Under the pieces are notes generated by a model, which saw only the letters and a list, made by a program, of their open reading frames with translations, was not told where the DNA came from and ran no database searches. DNA of 46,510 nt from DASWFI01 sp036394315. Lineage in GTDB: Bacteria > Patescibacteriota > Doudnabacteria > UBA920 > O2-02-FULL-48-8. The stretch lies in NCBI GenBank assembly GCA_036394315.1, contig DASWFI010000010.1:1-46510 (forward strand), read 5' to 3'. The position numbers and the translations under genes were made by a program. This document shows, piece after piece, positions 27,022 through 35,300 of the stretch; positions within the stretch are counted from its first letter, which is position 1; each line of letters opens with the position of its first letter.

Positions 27022-28224
27022 CTACTGAACTTGGGCAAGCTTCATGATGGTATCAACATCATTCTTAATGCTTTGTCCAACCGTTTGAATTTGCTGCATA
27101 TTGGCAACAATGGGTAACGATTGAAGTTTGGCTATCTCCCCTTGCAAGGTGGCTATCTGGGGATCTTGTCCTAGCCCACTACTGATTTGAAGCGTATACA
27201 CACGATCTGCACCTGGTGGATAGCTGATCACATGATCAGGATCAAAGATAAGTACCCCGCGTTCAAATCGTTGAGTGACAACTCCAGGATGGCCATTTAC
27301 GGGTATCTCGTTAGAGAGCGGAAGCCCCAAATGAGTCAGTCCACACAAATCGTTTCCTCCAAATCCCTGGTAGAAAGCAAGGATCTCACCATGTAAGGTG
27401 AAGCCTGTTTGGATGCACGTCCAAGTTTTCGTGTCTCCTTTGAAGAAGTTTGCAACGGCTCCATTAGTAAGGTCAATAGTCACGGGTTGTTCCTCCGGTG
27501 GTTGAATAGACTTTGGAAATTGGGCAAGTATTTGATCAAGTAGTCCTGGATTTTGAATAGCAGTTCCATAGTGCCAAATTGAGATTGCACTGCTTCCTCT
27601 ATCATGAGCAACTTTGGCATTGACAACAACGTTGTTTGGTCCTACATCTTGCGTCATTTCTAGCGTTGGCTGGAGGCATGCTCCATTGAATTGTCCCCAA
27701 CAACTAACTAGAAAGTCGTCATATTGTTGAGGCATGTAGGCATCAACACAGGGACTGAGAGCGCCTAGAACCGATTGCCAGTTCTGAAGATTTGGATCAG
27801 CCCAAGTACTCACTAGGAACACTCCTGGTGTAGGATGGATTTTGCTTGCGAGATAGCTTGCCCATGAAACTTGCCCATTCCACTCTGTTTCCATATCAGC
27901 ACACACAATACCGTCTTCTGCCATGAAGCTTTGGAGAATACCAATCTCAGCATCCAAGCTATTGTAGGTGTTCCCGTAGGAATATGTGTAGGGGATGCAA
28001 CCAACACCCACTGACTTGATGATGTCCCTCACTGGTCGGTAGCCAATCATACCTCCATACCATAAGTTTGTCCCGTCCGCCACTTTGACTAAGAGTGAAT
28101 CCACTCCATGAGCTTTTGCGAATTGGGCAGCCTGTTGGAATTGTTGGATTGACCATCCTGCTGTGCTTGTACCGAGGAACAAAAGGTGCTCTCCTGTGAC
28201 CTTGGCAACGTCTTGACATGACAT
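27022..28224 (-). CDS. TIM-barrel glycosidase-type endolysin with LGFP-like C-terminal region
   Basis: The 400-residue protein contains a glycosidase-type (GH25/DUF1906-like) barrel at residues 10-235: LLVKVADGTNLWYGG, IVCADMETEWNG with acidic residues in catalytic-like positions, and VDAYMPQQYDDF. Residues 270-345 look like LGFP/lectin-like repeats (LCGLTHLGLPLSNE, VVTQRFERGVLIFD), which can bind cell wall. It ends in a helical segment. It starts at ATG 28224 after GAGGA, next to the holin cluster, so it is the most likely endolysin. A palindrome copy encodes ATLQGE in its C-terminal helix. Confidence 0.7.
   Translation of the reverse strand: MSCQDVAKVTGEHLLFLGTSTAGWSIQQFQQAAQFAKAHGVDSLLVKVADGTNLWYGGMIGYRPVRDIIKSVGVGCIPYTYSYGNTYNSLDAEIGILQSFMAEDGIVCADMETEWNGQVSWASYLASKIHPTPGVFLVSTWADPNLQNWQSVLGALSPCVDAYMPQQYDDFLVSCWGQFNGACLQPTLEMTQDVGPNNVVVNAKVAHDRGSSAISIWHYGTAIQNPGLLDQILAQFPKSIQPPEEQPVTIDLTNGAVANFFKGDTKTWTCIQTGFTLHGEILAFYQGFGGNDLCGLTHLGLPLSNEIPVNGHPGVVTQRFERGVLIFDPDHVISYPPGADRVYTLQISSGLGQDPQIATLQGEIAKLQSLPIVANMQQIQTVGQSIKNDVDTIMKLAQVQ
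27138..27149. repeat. Dispersed palindrome inside the endolysin gene
   Basis: CCCCTTGCAAGG lies in frame, reading Thr-Leu-Gln-Gly on the coding strand. Confidence 0.7.
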
Positions 28225-28436
28225 TAAACAGCATCCTCACTTCCTTCAAGATCAGGTGTCACATATGGATTTTTCTTTGATCCATATGCGCTAGACACTT
28301 CCGTTGCTATTTTATTTAATTTTTGTTCTACACGATTATCTACATATTTATCAAGTGCCTCTATTAAAGCATCTATATAGCCTCCTTGAATGCAATTATA
28401 AATTTCAATAACTAACTCTCTATTGTCAGTAGTCAT
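28224..28436 (-). CDS. Hypothetical 70-residue protein
   Basis: It starts at ATG 28436 after GAGGTAA; an in-frame TTG upstream lies in the Shine-Dalgarno itself. It is helical and acidic (YIDALIEALDKYVDNRVEQK), with a polar end (VTPDLEGSEDAV). Its stop overlaps the endolysin start. Function unknown. Confidence 0.6.
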   Translation of the reverse strand: MTTDNRELVIEIYNCIQGGYIDALIEALDKYVDNRVEQKLNKIATEVSSAYGSKKNPYVTPDLEGSEDAV

Positions 28437-28440
28437 ACAT

Positions 28441-28902
28441 TTACCTCGCAACTATTAAAGTAGCAATTGCCAGTATTGTTATGTGACACACTTGATCACC
28501 CCAGATTGCTACATGTAACGCTACATCTCCACTGGTTGTCTGTTTGAAAAATCCTCTCCACCAGACAAGAGGAAATCTTAAATCAATTAGCAGATGGGTG
28601 ATAGCAATAGGAATTGCCATCCACCAGGGAAAAATAAAAAATAGCCCTAGCAGATGGATACCAGAGTGTACCCATGCTGCTGGATGAGGGATGAGAAATA
28701 AAGGCCCATCTCCCTCTTTCTTTTGCTTAGGTGGATAGGGCACATAATTTGCCTTGTTTCGTGCCATCCAATCGGATTGAAAAATCCAATCTGCAAATAA
28801 ATGCCAAACAAATGCCTTTTCAAAAATATCCAAAGTTCTCTCTCTTTTGTCATCAGTATACCCTAATTGGCAACAATTTGGATATTGCCTTGTACTATCC
28901 AC
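28441..28902 (-). CDS. DUF3307-like membrane protein
   Basis: The 153-residue protein matches DUF3307: FVWHLFADWIFQSDWM, HPAAWVHSGIHLLGL, then AITHLLIDLRFPLVWW and AIWGDQVCHI. It has three or four membrane helices with conserved His and Asp. The GTG start at 28902 has only a weak Shine-Dalgarno; a TTG at the LDIFEKAF segment is an alternative that fits the family length better. It lies at the end of the tail-fibre region, before the lysis genes. Function unknown. Confidence 0.65.
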   Translation of the reverse strand: MDSTRQYPNCCQLGYTDDKRERTLDIFEKAFVWHLFADWIFQSDWMARNKANYVPYPPKQKKEGDGPLFLIPHPAAWVHSGIHLLGLFFIFPWWMAIPIAITHLLIDLRFPLVWWRGFFKQTTSGDVALHVAIWGDQVCHITILAIATLIVAR

Positions 28903-29131
28903 CTACAAATTTTGAAACTGCTTCTCTCCTAGCTCCACAAGGTACTAACTTCTATAAATTAATATTAGTTGCAATTAGAATACTTCCCATGCCAATAAAT
29001 GAACCTTTTACCTCTTTTTAAATTGATAAGGACAACATGATAAGGGTACTTCTTCCTTTTCTGTCTGATTTGAGACTAGTGATACATACATCTTTAATCT
29101 AGTCATCTGTACAACCATGTATATACATAAT
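28903..29131 (-). other. Gap with traces of a degenerate reading frame
   Basis: No intact gene is visible. On the minus strand one frame reads KGSFIGMGSILIATNINL, then a TAG, then KLVPCGARREAVSKFVGG and a stop, which looks like a remnant coding frame broken by one nonsense codon. No start or family is recognised. Confidence 0.3.
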
Positions 29132-29290
29132 TCACACTCCAGCAGGCAAAGTATTTATCACGAGCACTTTGGGATTTCCAGTCCCATCATCCACATGTAC
29201 CGGCTTGCCATTTAACACAATTTTAATCCACATGTTCTAACTATCAGGAGTAGCCACATCAGCAGTTTGGTAAGTATATGATGCTTTTCC
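29132..29290 (-). pseudogene. Decayed duplicate of the 31462-31818 tail gene
   Basis: The minus strand reads GKASYTYQTADVATPDS, a TAG stop, then NMWIKIVLNGKPVHVDDG and NPKVLVINTLPAGV with a final TGA. This matches the last 50 residues of the 31462-31818 protein (GKASYVYQSVDVDTVGSS ... WIKIMLGGKPVHVDDG ... VLVVNALPVGV). The nonsense codon and lack of a 5' part show that it is a broken duplicate. Confidence 0.8.
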
Positions 29291-29297
29291 CAGTACA

Positions 29298-30881
29298 TCA
29301 TGCTATCATTGCAAATCTCCCGTTACCTAACGGATGTACAGATGGGCCAATCGCCTTACCTGCATTGTAATGTGCAAGGAATCGGGCAGATGTCAGTGCC
29401 GCATTCACAAAGACTGTCGGACCAATTAGCCCAGACCAATTGGCTCCCTCGACGCCTCTGCCGATATATGCCGCGCCATACACCAGATTTAGTGCAGGCG
29501 TACCCTGATTTTGAAAGACACCGTTGACATAGAACTTTGCCGTTGTGCCGTCATACGAGCATCCAAGCAGATAGATGGTACTTGCAACAGGTGCCGCTAA
29601 CGCTTGGATTTCGCCCACGCCACGAGTGAGGAACACCAATCGCTGCGCATCCCCATCAAGACCAAGACCAATACCCTGACGCGTGGCGTCGGTGCCTATC
29701 CCGAGCGCCATCGGGTAGCTTCCTGCCCCAGGCAAAGACGATGGCATTTTTACCCACTGGAGGATACTGAAAGATGCGCCTCCCGATGGAAGTCCGGTTG
29801 TGTTGAGCGTGATGGCAGAATTGGTGCCGTTGTAGGACTCCGATGTTCCCCAGGAACCGACCAAGAGATCAGATTGACCGCGAATCACAGTACCGCCAAT
29901 TGTCGTTATGTGCGTGCTCATCAAATCATCGCCATAAGCAAATGGCGCAGGATCATCCAACTTGTAGAGATGAGATGGGCTATCAACCATCGCCTCTCTA
30001 ATATAGCGCGAGGGCGTGGTAGCAATGGCCTGGCAAACAAGCGGCCAAAGTACAGCGGCATTTGGATCTGCTGCTTGTGGCGCATAAGCACCTCCTGGAC
30101 CTCCCCAGACATAATAGTAGCTAAACCAGAGGATAAGTTGAGGCGTCATGTGTCCAAGTGCTTGATGCAACATGGCCTGCATATCAGCAAGTGTTGGATC
30201 AATGCCAGAGAAATTGAAGCCTTGTAGAACAATAGCCGATTTGATGCTTTTTGAAGTGGTAAATGCTTGAATATCCGCACTCATCAGGCCAATCGTAAAT
30301 CCGGTCACACTTCCCGCCGCTAGTCCAATTGGGTATGTATCATCCCCTCCGACAGAACATGCGTCATACATGTTAGTACTGCTATTCCAGAATGTGCCTT
30401 GTCCTGATGATGTGTCCGACGTGCAAATAATCAAAATAGGCTTTATGTTATCCGCTGCAACAATTGCATCATGCATCGATTTAATGACAGTATGCGACGT
30501 GTTGTACGGCTCGTCTGCAAGGTAGTAGCCCCACGTACCGGGCAAATTTTTGACCTGATTGACTACGTATGTCGCAAACGCATTGTAAGCCGTTGCGCCG
30601 GGACTTCCTGCTTCAACGTACATCGTCGGAAACAACGTAGCAAGATTCGTAGCTGTCCAGACGGTATGGAGTGCTACTGCTACTTTCATCCCTTTTGAGG
30701 CAGCATAATTGATATAGGCAATCATATTGCTTGTATGCCCATAGCAGATGCCATAATTTATCAGGACTTTAAATCCACCCGCAGCCATCTGATCAATGCG
30801 AGGTCCCCAAACTGATTGACCTTGATCGGGATTGATATCCTCATACGTGCCGTGCCCATCTGCTGGTTGTACTATGCTCAT
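29298..30881 (-). CDS. Tail fibre protein: glycosidase-like barrel plus LamG-like lectin domain
   Basis: This 527-residue protein has an N-terminal barrel-like domain (residues 1-300: GFKVLINYGICYGHTS, GTWGYYLADEPYN with a Glu in a catalytic-like position, LILWFSYYYVWGGPGG) and a C-terminal concanavalin-like LamG domain (about 330-510: SFSILQWVKMPSSL, IYLLGCSYDGTTAKFYVNG). It probably binds and cuts a host glycan as a receptor-binding protein. It starts at ATG 30881, overlapping the previous stop. Lines counted by hand here are about 50 percent GC against about 42 percent in the tail genes, so it may be recently acquired. Confidence 0.7.
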   Translation of the reverse strand: MSIVQPADGHGTYEDINPDQGQSVWGPRIDQMAAGGFKVLINYGICYGHTSNMIAYINYAASKGMKVAVALHTVWTATNLATLFPTMYVEAGSPGATAYNAFATYVVNQVKNLPGTWGYYLADEPYNTSHTVIKSMHDAIVAADNIKPILIICTSDTSSGQGTFWNSSTNMYDACSVGGDDTYPIGLAAGSVTGFTIGLMSADIQAFTTSKSIKSAIVLQGFNFSGIDPTLADMQAMLHQALGHMTPQLILWFSYYYVWGGPGGAYAPQAADPNAAVLWPLVCQAIATTPSRYIREAMVDSPSHLYKLDDPAPFAYGDDLMSTHITTIGGTVIRGQSDLLVGSWGTSESYNGTNSAITLNTTGLPSGGASFSILQWVKMPSSLPGAGSYPMALGIGTDATRQGIGLGLDGDAQRLVFLTRGVGEIQALAAPVASTIYLLGCSYDGTTAKFYVNGVFQNQGTPALNLVYGAAYIGRGVEGANWSGLIGPTVFVNAALTSARFLAHYNAGKAIGPSVHPLGNGRFAMIA

Positions 30882-31435
30882 GCAAACGCCTCCACAGTGA
30901 TACCGCTCTGTCCCCCAAACGACTGCTGTGCAGGACTGGAAAAATGCAGCACGATTCCCGCTCGATCAAAGGCGAATGCCTGTCCTGGTGCAATGACATA
31001 GACCTGATTGCCGCTTACGGTTGTGCTTTGATCGAATGCAAGGTAAACATTGCTCGGTGTGTTATTTTGCCCGCTTACATGATTAAATGAGGTAGTACCA
31101 CTTGCGCCAAATTTGTACTGTGTATCGGCACCATTACTAGCAGTTTGAACAGGATTGCTCCCGTACGGTGTGAGGGCAGGGCCAGCAGCAACTGACACTA
31201 TCTGATCAGAGGGAAGCACTACAGGAATAGAAGCTACTTTTAATGCCTGTCCAAGCGTGAAAAGTACATCTCCAATCTGCTTCAGATTGAAATTGACAGG
31301 GGTAGTTTTATTGTTATTGCCATCAGTAGTGGTATTTGTTGATCCTTGTGCCAATACAGGATCAAAAGTACCAGGAACAATAGATGTTGGTAAAGGCATC
31401 GTATCAGTGCCTAGTGGAGTGTTTCCAACTCCCAT
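30878..31435 (-). CDS. Hypothetical tail-associated protein
   Basis: The 185-residue protein starts at ATG 31435 after AAGGAGAG. Its N-terminus is Thr/Asn-rich (TNTTTDGNNNKTTP), then helical (LKQIGDVLFTLGQALKVAS), and the rest is beta-rich (VYLAFDQSTTV, GIVLHFSSPAQQ). It resembles the small structural proteins that join fibres to the tail tip. GC content is raised like that of the following fibre gene. A palindrome copy lies just upstream. Confidence 0.55.
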   Translation of the reverse strand: MGVGNTPLGTDTMPLPTSIVPGTFDPVLAQGSTNTTTDGNNNKTTPVNFNLKQIGDVLFTLGQALKVASIPVVLPSDQIVSVAAGPALTPYGSNPVQTASNGADTQYKFGASGTTSFNHVSGQNNTPSNVYLAFDQSTTVSGNQVYVIAPGQAFAFDRAGIVLHFSSPAQQSFGGQSGITVEAFA

Positions 31436-31447
31436 AATACTCTCCTT

Positions 31448-31461
31448 CCCCCTTGCATGGG
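31448..31461. repeat. Dispersed palindrome upstream of the 31435 gene
   Basis: CCCCCTTGCATGGG lies between the 31462 gene stop and the Shine-Dalgarno of the 31435 gene, so it is in the intergenic leader. Confidence 0.6.
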
Positions 31462-31818
31462 TTACACTCCTACGGGAAGTGCATTTACTACAAGTACCTT
31501 AGGATTACCAGTTCCGTCATCTACATGTACAGGTTTTCCTCCTAACATGATTTTAATCCATATTTGACTACTGCCAACAGTATCAACATCAACAGATTGA
31601 TATACATAAGAAGCTTTTCCATTATCTCTAGAGTCAATTGTCCAGGGTCCTGTACATGTTTTAATGGTATTTGTTGCAGTATTAAACAACTTCATTGTAA
31701 TAGTAGTACCTAATATACTCATAAACCCATTTTTATGTGCAACATAGATAGAAAATGGGTTTGAAGTATCGCCCACAAAAATAGGACTATAATCATCTAC
31801 AGGTATCACAGTCGTCAT
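31462..31818 (-). CDS. Small tail or baseplate protein
   Basis: The 118-residue protein is beta-rich: PVDDYSPIFVGDTSNPFSIY, ITMKLFNTATNTIK, KASYVYQSVDV, WIKIMLGGKPVHVDDG. It has the outline of the Ig-like N-terminal domain of baseplate upper proteins (BppU-like), but that is a weak call. It starts at ATG 31818 after GAGGTGATGT. A broken copy of its 3' half lies at 29132-29290. Confidence 0.55.
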   Translation of the reverse strand: MTTVIPVDDYSPIFVGDTSNPFSIYVAHKNGFMSILGTTITMKLFNTATNTIKTCTGPWTIDSRDNGKASYVYQSVDVDTVGSSQIWIKIMLGGKPVHVDDGTGNPKVLVVNALPVGV

Positions 31819-31821
31819 ACA

Positions 31822-32001
31822 TCACCTCTCGTATAATATTATATCACCACTACGTGTATAAAAAGTAACATTTATATCAATTGGAATGAGTGGAGAAGGC
31901 AATGGGATAATTCCTCCAACAACCCTTGGGACATATCTCTTACCAGTCATATTTGACAAAAACACAGGTCCCCCAATTACTCTTGGTACATATCTTCTCA
32001 T
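31822..32001 (-). CDS. Small protein with repeated RYVPRVxGG motif
   Basis: This 59-residue frame starts at ATG 32001 after AAAGAGG. It has two direct repeats (RRYVPRVIGGPVF and KRYVPRVVGGIIP) and a beta-strand-like end (INVTFYTRSGDIILYE). It fills the gap between two tail genes exactly, and its stop is four bases before the next start. Function unknown. Confidence 0.55.
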   Translation of the reverse strand: MRRYVPRVIGGPVFLSNMTGKRYVPRVVGGIIPLPSPLIPIDINVTFYTRSGDIILYER

Positions 32002-32014
32002 ATCGCCTCTTTCT

Positions 32015-32027
32015 CCCCTTGCAAGGG
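32015..32027. repeat. Dispersed palindrome before the 32001 gene
   Basis: CCCCTTGCAAGGG lies in the 27-base gap between two tail genes; on the minus strand its GGGGAG half is directly upstream of the AGAGG used by the next gene. Confidence 0.75.
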
Positions 32028-32028
32028 A

Positions 32029-32379
32029 TTATGGTGTATTCCCCATTGGAGGAATTGCATCTACAATTGACTTTACAGTAGGATGAGTCCCTTCTAACGC
32101 TTGTGTTTCAGTTGCAATGTATTCTGCAAATGTTCGCAAGAACTTTGATATCACCACAACCTTATCAGTCTGGGCTCCTGCTGTTTGAACCTGAGAAATC
32201 AAGTTAAAGCCATCAGTTGAAAACTGATTTCCTTGAATCTTGGCAATATCATCCTGAGCTTGCTTTCGTTTACGAAGCTGCACAAGTGCTTGATCAAAAT
32301 TGCTTGATGAGAGCGGTCCTAGAGCAACTAAAGCTGCCTCAGCATCTGCTATATCTTGTTGATCTGATTGGAGTGTCAT
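32029..32379 (-). CDS. Helical hypothetical tail protein
   Basis: The 116-residue protein starts at ATG 32379, eight bases after GGGAG; an ATG at 32394 lies in the end of the upstream gene. It is helical and Gln/Ala rich (QQDIADAEAALVALG, FDQALVQLRKRKQAQDD). It probably forms a coiled-coil part of the tail tip. No family is recognised. Confidence 0.6.
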   Translation of the reverse strand: MTLQSDQQDIADAEAALVALGPLSSSNFDQALVQLRKRKQAQDDIAKIQGNQFSTDGFNLISQVQTAGAQTDKVVVISKFLRTFAEYIATETQALEGTHPTVKSIVDAIPPMGNTP

Positions 32380-32383
32380 AGTA

Positions 32384-35300
32384 TCAACTCCCATTTAAAG
32401 CTTGCACTAATGTCTTTTGCCAAGAACCAAGTGATGGTCCCTCTACACACGTTATTTGCCAGTAGTAGAGCATCGATGCTTGATTGCCTACAAGGGTTAT
32501 TTCTGGATGAAGATCCATATTTGTGATGAGCATAGCCGCGTCGTTTAATTTATGCTCAGGAATGAACACGGCAATATATTGACCTACTGAGAGTCCCGTG
32601 CGATTGGTTTTAAAGATAAGTGTGCGACCAATCACCCCATTCTTTTGAAGCAACCCATCTCCATAGGCATTTGCAGAGGGTACATCAAGCTGCATGGCTG
32701 TTATGTCTTCAACATTCTCAACAATGCCTGAGCCGCCTGTGAGAGCCGCGTACTGTGTCTGTGAAGTCGTACCTGGAAATTGACCGGTGTTGTTACGCAC
32801 AACCTCCGTTGTGAATTGGCCTGTGTAGCTAATGGTGAAACTATCAATATTAGACTGGAGAATTGTCCCTGATGAATCTTGAGCAAGCGACGTGCTACCA
32901 AGGGCATAATAGAAATCTTTCCCTATATCGATACCTTTTTGACCGATGGTTTTTACTTCTCCATTGAGAAAAATTGTCGGGGTTTGTCCAACTACAGGAA
33001 ACTTGAGTGTCCAGGAAGTTGATTTTCCATCACCTGGATGTTTCTCACTCATTGCCATTGTTGCTAATACACCTGTTAAGATCTCCCTATTTCTATAGAG
33101 ATCTCCTGAATTCTCAACTGAAAGCGACGCGCTCCCATCGTCTGGATAGAGCACATCCTTTGATGTAAGTATCCAAGGAGCAGGAATGGCAATTCTAGGA
33201 CCAGCCAACATATTAAGATTAGGATCGATTTGCCATGTCCAATTGGCTTTCTTGGCTATATCATCCATATTTGCTGAGAGGTAGGTTCTTTTATAGTTGA
33301 CCGTTGGAATAATTGGACCAAGTGCAATATTGGGATGAAGTGCTACAAGCGTTAAATCTGTTAATTGAGGCGTGACTGTTGGATCTGTTGAAGTTAATGT
33401 GACTTTGCTATAAAGGTTGACGCCTGCGAGAGATTGCCCAAGAGGCTGCATTCTGAAGTTATAAAAATGGGCATTGCCAGAAACATTGATCATGCCAGAC
33501 TTGCCAGGACCAGCTAGAGCACTATCAGTTGCAGTCAAAACAATAGATCCATCAAACCAGATAGTGATGGCAGTGCCTACCATTGTCACCCGAGCGCGGT
33601 ATGCTACACCTCGTACAAACGTGATAGCAATTGTAGCGCCGATCTGAGTCTTGACATTTGCCACAACCTTATATAATTTCAAAGCATTGGTTGATCCTGC
33701 ACTGGAGGATGCATCAAAGATATCAAGCTCGTAGAAATTGCTAGCGTCTGTCTGTCTCCAGACAATCCCTCCGCAATCGACTTGATCAGTGTCAAAAATC
33801 CAATCACCATCTTTGGTAGAAGTTGTTGGTTGAAATGTAAGTGCTCCAAGGGAGAGAAATGTAGAGGGAGAACTTTGATTGTTAAAAGATGTTGTTCTCC
33901 AACCAGCAGTTCGCACGCTATTTGATATTCGTATTTCATCTTCCAAACCAAGATAATATCCAAATCCATCAGTACGTCTTCCAATATTAAAAAGAGAAGA
34001 TGTACCTATTGATAGAGAAAGACTTCCATTATTGGGAACTGTCACTCCATTAACATCAAGTGTTACCGCATGAGTGGATGCCGTATATGTACCTTGCAAC
34101 ATAAGCCAATTACCAGTAGGCCATGTTTGATTGCTTATAATATGCTGTCCTGTTGAGTCATTCACAGCAAAAGCAATTGTCCCTCCTCCAGCAGCATCCA
34201 ACACAAATTGATAGACATTGGTACCATCAATATTATTGATTAATATCCTTGGATCAGAACCATTAGCATCAAGCGCAAAAGAATCTGTGTTTACCCATAC
34301 CTCAACCGTCTTATCACCTATAATATCTGTTACAGCCCCATGCGCTACACTAAGATATTGTGTTAATCCATCAAACGTAAGACTTCCATCAATTTGACCA
34401 GCCCCTTGCAAGGGGGAGTTGTGCTGTGTAGCTGTTACAGCATTAGAAGTTGAGTCACTTTGGTTTGCTCCAGTAGCCTCATCCATATGCCAGACAGCTT
34501 TATAATTGCTATCCCATACAGCAGTTACATGCTCTTGAGTTGTTGATATACCAGGATTACAGAAATATATCCAAATTATGGTATCTACGGTATGGGATAG
34601 TGTTGGTATTAACACATACATTTCTATTTCACCAGTAGATGCATTATAATTTTCTATTTCATGATTTAATTGTGTTGTTTCATCTGCACTTACAAAGATA
34701 ATATCAAATCCATTCACATTCTGAACAAAACCACTGGGAATAACGAGATTGGGATCAATGAAAGAAACCAATAGAGGATAATTTGAAAGATCTGCACCTC
34801 CAACGACTTTAGTATGATCGATAATTATCTGTTTCTTCACTTGATAACCAGTATTAAACCAGACACCAGTATACAACTGCATATCGTTGCTACCACCTGA
34901 AGCAGTAACTCTTGAATTGGCAGTATCCCATGTCCAAGTGGATGCTGATCCTCCAGTCCTGGCAAGATGTGCATAAGCAGGAGAGTCATTGGTTGCAAAC
35001 GTATCAAGAATTGGTAAAGGTTGTGTTACAAGGCCAGAGATAACAACACCAAGTAAACCAAAGATACCTGAGTAGGTGATGTTATCTAGTGAAGTGGCAA
35101 GTGCAAATGATGTGTTTGGTGGAGTAACCACATTCCAGGAGGCCGTTGCACTCCCACAAATAAGAGCAGGTGCCAAGGATAGTACAGGGGCTATTCTTGT
35201 CCCTGTACTATTGAACTGTCCTAGAACACGACACACTAAATATTGAATTTGAGGCATAATAGCAGCCGATTGTGTTGAGAGTGTCACTCTAAGCTGTAGA

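Noticed and set aside
1624..29240. TAG recoding as an amino acid, suggested by in-frame TAG in two remnant frames
   Set aside because: Many intact genes here end in TAG, and in the decayed tail copy the TAG aligns with Ser rather than a consistent residue, so simple nonsense mutation is enough.
29604..30227. A 207-residue open frame on the plus strand
   Set aside because: It lies wholly opposite the well-supported fibre gene on the minus strand, has no Shine-Dalgarno and reads as Arg/His-rich noise from the GC bias of that gene.
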